A DNA stretch of 64,000 nucleotides from Neoceratodus forsteri (lineage: Eukaryota > Chordata > Ceratodontiformes > Ceratodontidae), in the NCBI GenBank assembly GCA_016271365.2, contig JADMNL010000023.1, positions 607,566,001 through 607,630,000 on the forward strand, given 5' to 3'. Numbering within the stretch: position 1 is the stretch's first letter; every line of letters begins with the position of its first letter. Under the pieces are notes generated by a model. That model made no database searches. It was not told where the DNA came from and saw only the letters and a list, made by a program, of their open reading frames with translations. A program made the position numbers and the translations under genes. Shown here piece after piece: positions 59,773-64,000 of the stretch.

Positions 59773-60334
59773 CTCCTTAGCCTAACAATTCCATCCTTTT
59801 GTCCCTCTTTTCACTTATGTAGCAAAAGAAGGCCTTCCCCTCTATTTATGCCTTCAACTGTTTGGAGCTCTTTCTGTGCCTTAGCATGCTGCATCCCCTC
59901 CTTGCCACTCTAACTAACCTCATCTATTCCTGCTCATCTTCTCTTGCTGTTTTCCAGAATCTTCAGTTTGCTGCTCTCTTTTACCTAGCCTCTAGCTATT
60001 TCATCATTAAACCAGATGAGTGATCTGGCCCCGATTTCTTCCCTCTAAGCTTGATGTAATTTGATGTGGCTAATTATAATCACTTCCTTGATGATGGTCC
60101 ATGTTTGATCCACCCCATGTCCTTGCCAATGCCCACTAGGTATTCCCTTAGCACCTCTCCCATCTTCTTAAAATTTTCCCTCTTTAAATCCAGTGTTTTG
60201 GTCTTAGTAGGGTATTATCCCAGCCCATGTCCAAACTGAACAACACTGTTCTGTGGTTGCTACCACCCAGAGGTTCCTGACCTCTACCTCCTGCACGTGC
60301 TCATGAAGTAATCCTAATCCATGAGTTGTAACTA

Positions 60335-63062
60335 AGTTTTTCCTTATCCAAAGGTGGCTGTTTAATATGCACAAAGGGTGGGTCTTATGTCAGTTGTGTG
60401 AGTATGCAAACAACATCATTTTTTGTTTTTTGTAATTTAATAGTAGCTTGGAGTTGATGAACCAAGCCTTGGCAGCTGAGAAGTTTTGTTGCATCTTCTT
60501 CTCCAGCATTTCTGCATTAGTATGACTGGAGAAGAGCACTGCATCATCAGCATATAGAATGATTTTATTCCGCATGCAAGTGGGAGGCGATTCAGGCACA
60601 GGCTGAAGAGCATTGGTCCCAGAATGGATTCTTGGGACAACAATCTCACGTTCCTGTTCTCAGAGAGGATCTAAGCAATTTTTACCCACTGTGTCCTCCT
60701 GGAGCAGTAACTCTGAAACCATGAAACTGATTCAGTCGACAGTCCCATGCAGGCTAACTGATGCAGTAATAGATCATGGCAGACCATGTCAAATGCCTTG
60801 GTGAGGTCGATAAGCGTCACCCCACCAGCTGGCCATGGTCAAGAACATCATGGATAAAGTCTGTAAACTCAAGTATGCGCTGGTTATACTGTGCAGTTTT
60901 TGAAACTGTGCTGCTCTGAGCATAACAACTGGTATTTATACAGGTGGTCTGTGAGCTGGTCATGGACTATAAGTTTGAGCGCCTTTGAGAGTGGGGAGAG
61001 AATGGAGATCGGTCAGTAGTTGCGTGATTTGCTCTATTGCCACTCTTGAAAATGTGGTTACCAAAACTGCCTTCCAAGCCTGAATTTACTATGGCAGAGA
61101 GAGGTTCAGAATCCTGGTGAGGGCACAAGGACTTCATTGAGGGTTAAGGCAATGAATTTGAGGTCAAGTGTGTCCTCGAACTCGAGTTTTGCCAAGGACT
61201 CACAAGGAGTACTTCTTGACATAAGCTGGGAAATGTTTTTTTTTAATTATGTTTCTTCTCCCCAGCTCCTGAACTCTCCTGGACCACTCCACTCACCAGA
61301 TCCATTCTACTGCCCGCTGTGGACCCTGCCTTCTTCAAAGTCATAACTTTCTCCCCGAGCCCCAGGAGGGACATGGGCTTGAGGAGGTGGAAGGGGTAGA
61401 GGAAGGAATCAGCATTGGACATGTGGTGGTGGCAATGGAGGCTGTTGCCTATCTGAGCTAGGGGGATTATGAATGATCCCTGAGGTCCCTCCCTCCCCCT
61501 GGCATGGCGTTGCACTGGCATGTGGCACATCTTTGGCACCCTGCCGGTGTCTGCCATGCTCACCCATACATGAGGTCCGGATCCTGCAGTACCCCCACTC
61601 ACCACTGGGGGTCACTGGGATGCCGGACAATCCATTGCCCTTCCCAGGAGAGGAGAGCAGCCCAACAGACGCCAACTTTTCCCTCCCTGATGTCCCCTGG
61701 TGCCTGATCTTGCCTCCCGAACTCGGGTCACTGGTGTGGTGTGAGGTGTGGCCTCCAGTGCATCAACCCTCAGCACCACCAGGCCAGTTGGGAAATGGTT
61801 TTAAAGTAGAAGGGTGGGGTGGTGTTGTTAGGCAGGTCCGAATGGGGTTAGAATTTGTGTTGTTTAATGGATTAAAGAAGTCTGGGGAAGAACACCACTC
61901 AGATCTGTGAATGCTTTGTTAAAAGGGTTGGCTATGGCTATGGTGTCCTGGGTGGTTTTGTCATCAATATTAAGCTGGATTGGTGATGATTTGTCAGGTT
62001 TACTGTTTAGGATCTTTATGTTTTCCAAAATTTCTGACTGTCCCTCAGGAATTGGTTAATTCTTCCTTGAAGTAGCCACATTTAGCAGAGCTAATGCTCA
62101 CTGTGAATTTGTTATGAGCTGCTTTATAGTTTTAGTAGTCGGGGAGCCAGTACTTTTACTTTGTGCCAGAGATTGTCCTTTTCCCTCATCATCTCAAGAA
62201 TGGATGGGATACCTAGGACTTGTGTGTCCCATTACTTTTCACTTCACTGCAGGGACATAGATGGTGTAAGCCTTGATGAAGTGATCAAGGGCATCATCGA
62301 CATCATCAGTGTCATAGAGGTAGGACCAGTCCAGTAAACTAAGGTGGTCTCTATAGGTGGCCAGCAGATCTCTCTTGAGAACCCTGGATATTACTGTTTG
62401 GGAGGATCTTGGGGTTGTGTTTGACCATGAACACATGATGGGAGAGTGATCACTAATGCTGTCAGGAAGGACGACTAGGTTGGAAATTCTTTCTGGTCTG
62501 TTGGTGAGCAACCAGTTGAGCAGTGAGCTTGTACCAGTACAATCATTACACGAGTAGGGGAGTTGACTAGTTGTGTCATGTGTAGTGAGGAGATGACATC
62601 TCTGTGGGATGTGGCCTCTGATGTTTGCTAATTATGTTAAAATCACCTAATACTAGGACTTTGGGCTATAGCCCAGGTCAGCGAGATAGCTGAGGAGGTT
62701 ATGAAACCCAGCTGTTTGCTGTTTTGGAGGAATATACACTGTAATGATTGTTAGCCCTTTACTTTGGGCACCAATCAACTGTTTGATTGCCAGCAGTTGT
62801 ACATTTCCAGTAGCGGCAGGGTGGGAGAGGATGCACCCGTGGATCGTGCCCTTGATGTAAATGAGGCACACACCACCTCGCTTCCTATCCTATCTAGTCT
62901 AAAACTGTTATAGCCCTCCAATTGAATAGCCATATTTGGACTCTTAGTGCAAGCCAAGTTTCCATGATGGAGAGCACATCTGGTTATGGTGGGACACCCA
63001 GGCTTGAAGGAGTCGAGCTTGGCCAGTAAACTGCATATATTAACAGATGCAATAGTCATACC
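60335..63062 (-). mobile_element. L2/Rex-like LINE with endonuclease and RT
   Basis: Sense order on the minus strand: endonuclease start IASVNICSLLAKLDSFK (63,056), EGYNSF with a decayed GGVCLIYIKG (62,900), LTIITVYIPPKQQTAGFHNL and VLGDFN-like (62,750-62,640), SDHSPIMCSW (62,460; the SDH block), then RT pieces after 61,200: decayed 'DFIHDVLD' (60,860), 'HGFRAG'-like sequence absent, QESILGPMLFSLCLNRLP (60,640) and ILYADDAVLFSSHTNAEMLE (60,565). The 3' end near 60,340 has no clear tail. Interrupted by retroposon copy 5 (61,236-61,788). Many stops. Confidence 0.8.
61236..61788 (-). mobile_element. GC-rich retroposon family X, copy 5
   Basis: TGGGAAATG at 61,227-61,235 and 61,789-61,797 flank the copy (both followed by T-rich sequence, so the duplication may be up to 13 bp). 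On the minus strand it starts GGCCTGGTGGTGCTGAGGGT, with TGATGCACTGGAGGCCACAC, the block GGGCTGCTCTCCTCTCCTGG and CCCCAGTGGTGAGTGGGGG, and ends in poly(A) (plus-strand poly(T) 61,236-61,244). It interrupts the LINE at 60,335-63,062. Confidence 0.82.
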
Positions 63063-63639
63063 ACTGTGCAGCTGATTTGAGTCCAGTGCAGACAGAGATG
63101 AGGGGCTGGGGTTAGGATGAATATTGCCTCACAATAGCATGAGTAACCAGGCCACTTTTATGGCTGCCATTTAAGGTGCCTTAGGGTCTGTTTATGGTTT
63201 CATTTAGAGTTCCGTACTGTTCTGCTTACACTGAGGATTGTGTAATTTTATAGGGTAGTGGGGAAGTATGTAAGTAGTGTGCTATCCCGAGCTAAGTACC
63301 CTGTGTTCCATACCTGGGCAGGAACAGGAACTGGTGTGGAATATGTGTATGCAATTGCTTGGTAGACATTGTGATCTATTGGGGTGGATAACGGGCATTC
63401 TTGCACCAAGATGTCATGGTGAATGAGATGGAGGGGGTGTTACTGACAACAAAGCCCACAGAACCCAGACAGTAGGAGAGCCCATAGTGCAGAAAAAGTG
63501 GGCCTGGAGTACTGTTGTCTAAGGTAGCCTGAATGTAGACCAGGAATGGGGTGGGGTGGTGTAAGTAATCCACAACACAGTAGTCAGAACAGAAATGAAG
63601 AGAAGGTTAGGAGGATGGTTTGTGCCACAGGTGAGGAAG
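63063..63639. other. Unassigned sequence, possibly LINE 5' region
   Basis: Directly upstream of the LINE endonuclease start on the minus strand, so it may be its 5' untranslated region or ORF1 remnant. No domain recognised. Confidence 0.35.
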
Positions 63640-63740
63640 GGAGCTGGAATAGCTCAGCGATGAGAGTCACTGCCTTTGGTGCCAAGGGTTGGGGTTTGAA
63701 TCTACAAGTGGAAAGAGAAGAGTTACAATATCAATAGGGG
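63640..63740 (+). repeat. tRNA-headed SINE fragment
   Basis: GGAATAGCTCAGCGATGAGA (63,647) is an A-box region and GGTTTGAATCT (63,692) a B box. The spacing and flanks resemble a tRNA gene, but the acceptor stems do not pair, so it is a tRNA-derived SINE head rather than a tRNA gene. The body beyond 63,740 was not assigned. Confidence 0.65.
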
Positions 63741-64000
63741 ATTCTGGAGGAAACAGTAGGGGGCATGAGGCAACAACAGGAGGAGCAGCTTGTGAGACAA
63801 GAGGTTGGGTTAGGTGCATGGGAGGCTCACTAGCAACTCCCAGTGGTGGAGAAGTATAACCTGCAGGTAGGAAACTAGGGACTTAGAAAACTGTATGCAC
63901 ATGTAACATGATTAGATCATGTGATCAGCCATGCCTATACATGAAGAGTCAGATAAGGTTGGGTGTGGCAGTCGATGCACAGCGTCAATGGCTAACCAAG
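63741..64000. other. Unassigned end of window
   Basis: May be the body of the preceding SINE; nothing recognised. Confidence 0.3.

Larger units (their letters stand above)
56936..60330 (-). mobile_element. CR1 LINE with SINE and hAT insertions
   Basis: Minus-strand CR1 running 60,330 to 56,936. Pieces in sense order: linker (60,330-59,781; decayed basic region), YFCSVFTREMDGL (58,860), ALKTDKSHGQMAYIP (58,735), ILFNRSLETGVMPLDW and TAHVVPLHKTGPSDNPGNYR (58,660-58,560), SCQTNVIKFFDLVT (58,420), then after the SINE the LGLLLLNVFISDIGEG and CLFADDTKLCGRMDT blocks (57,950-57,850) and the 3' region to 56,936. Insertions: 58,148-58,345 and 58,917-59,772. A TC run lies at 57,330. This copy belongs to a different subfamily from the 46.7-kb one. 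Confidence 0.85.
1..64000 (-). other. TENM1: Internal part of teneurin gene (probably TENM1)
   Basis: The two exons at 39,568-39,719 and 9,801-10,004 join in phase 0 and in the right order on the minus strand, so the window lies inside one transcription unit. Teneurins are large type II transmembrane proteins of neurons, with a cytoplasmic N-terminus, one membrane helix, EGF repeats, an NHL propeller and YD repeats; they bind latrophilins and act in synaptic partner choice. The window holds only the segment just outside the membrane. The transmembrane exon should lie above 64,000, because no matching frame was seen up to the window end, and the first EGF-repeat exons should lie left of position 1. 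The whole intron of 29,563 bp (10,005-39,567) is filled mainly with retrotransposons. Both gene ends are outside the window. Confidence 0.8.

Noticed and set aside
63640..63740. Possible tRNA gene
   Set aside because: A and B boxes are present, but acceptor and anticodon stems do not form; a SINE head explains it.
1..64000. CRISPR arrays, operons, prophage or other prokaryotic systems
   Set aside because: Spliced vertebrate exons and LINE content exclude a prokaryotic source; no regularly spaced repeats seen.
1..64000. Endogenous retrovirus or LTR element
   Set aside because: No gag, protease, integrase or paired LTR signature was recognised in any frame.

Overview
The window is vertebrate nuclear DNA from inside one large gene. 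Two short exons on the minus strand, 39,568-39,719 and 9,801-10,004, have intact splice sites and a continuous frame. Together they encode the start of the extracellular part of a teneurin. The wording of the second exon ([24 protein letters not shown]) points to teneurin-1 (TENM1) rather than TENM2, 3 or 4. The paralogue call rests on remembered family sequences, not a search. The gene runs right to left: 39,720-64,000 is part of an upstream intron, 10,005-39,567 is a complete intron of 29,563 bp, and 1-9,800 is part of the next intron. I saw no other host exon, RNA gene or promoter.

Almost everything else that can be named is transposon debris. CR1-clade LINEs dominate, with at least ten copies on both strands, and one is close to full length (31,640-36,772). 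There are several L2/Rex-like LINEs, one nearly complete L1/Tx1-clade LINE (25,130-31,250, minus), a Penelope-like element (about 16,560-21,610), two hAT-like DNA elements and several palindromic MITE-like hairpins. An L2-tailed SINE, a CORE/MIR-like SINE and a tRNA-headed SINE fragment are also present. Old copies are broken by stops and frameshifts. This mixture, with no recognisable endogenous retrovirus, suggests a non-mammalian vertebrate with a large intron-rich genome. A caecilian amphibian, lungfish, coelacanth or CR1-rich reptile would fit. I cannot choose between them from sequence alone.

The most interesting unexplained item is a GC-rich family of about 530-660 bp present five times (17,148-17,700; 22,571-23,117; 43,010-43,536; 55,918-56,576; 61,236-61,788). 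Every copy has an A-rich 3' tail and flanking direct repeats of about 9-14 bp, so it moves by retroposition, but I cannot assign it to a known SINE class.

Layout from left to right: SINE and broken LINEs (1-9,000); exon (9.8-10.0 kb); nested CR1/L2 block (10.6-16 kb); Penelope element carrying a fold-back element, which carries a copy of the GC-rich retroposon, plus a separate LINE insertion (16.5-21.6 kb); AT-rich unassigned DNA; L1/Tx1 LINE (25-31 kb); CR1 with hAT insertion (31.6-36.8 kb); mostly single-copy sequence with a large inverted repeat (36.8-39.5 kb); exon (39.6-39.7 kb); mixed upstream intron with nested CR1s, L2s, MITEs and GC-rich retroposons (39.7-64 kb).
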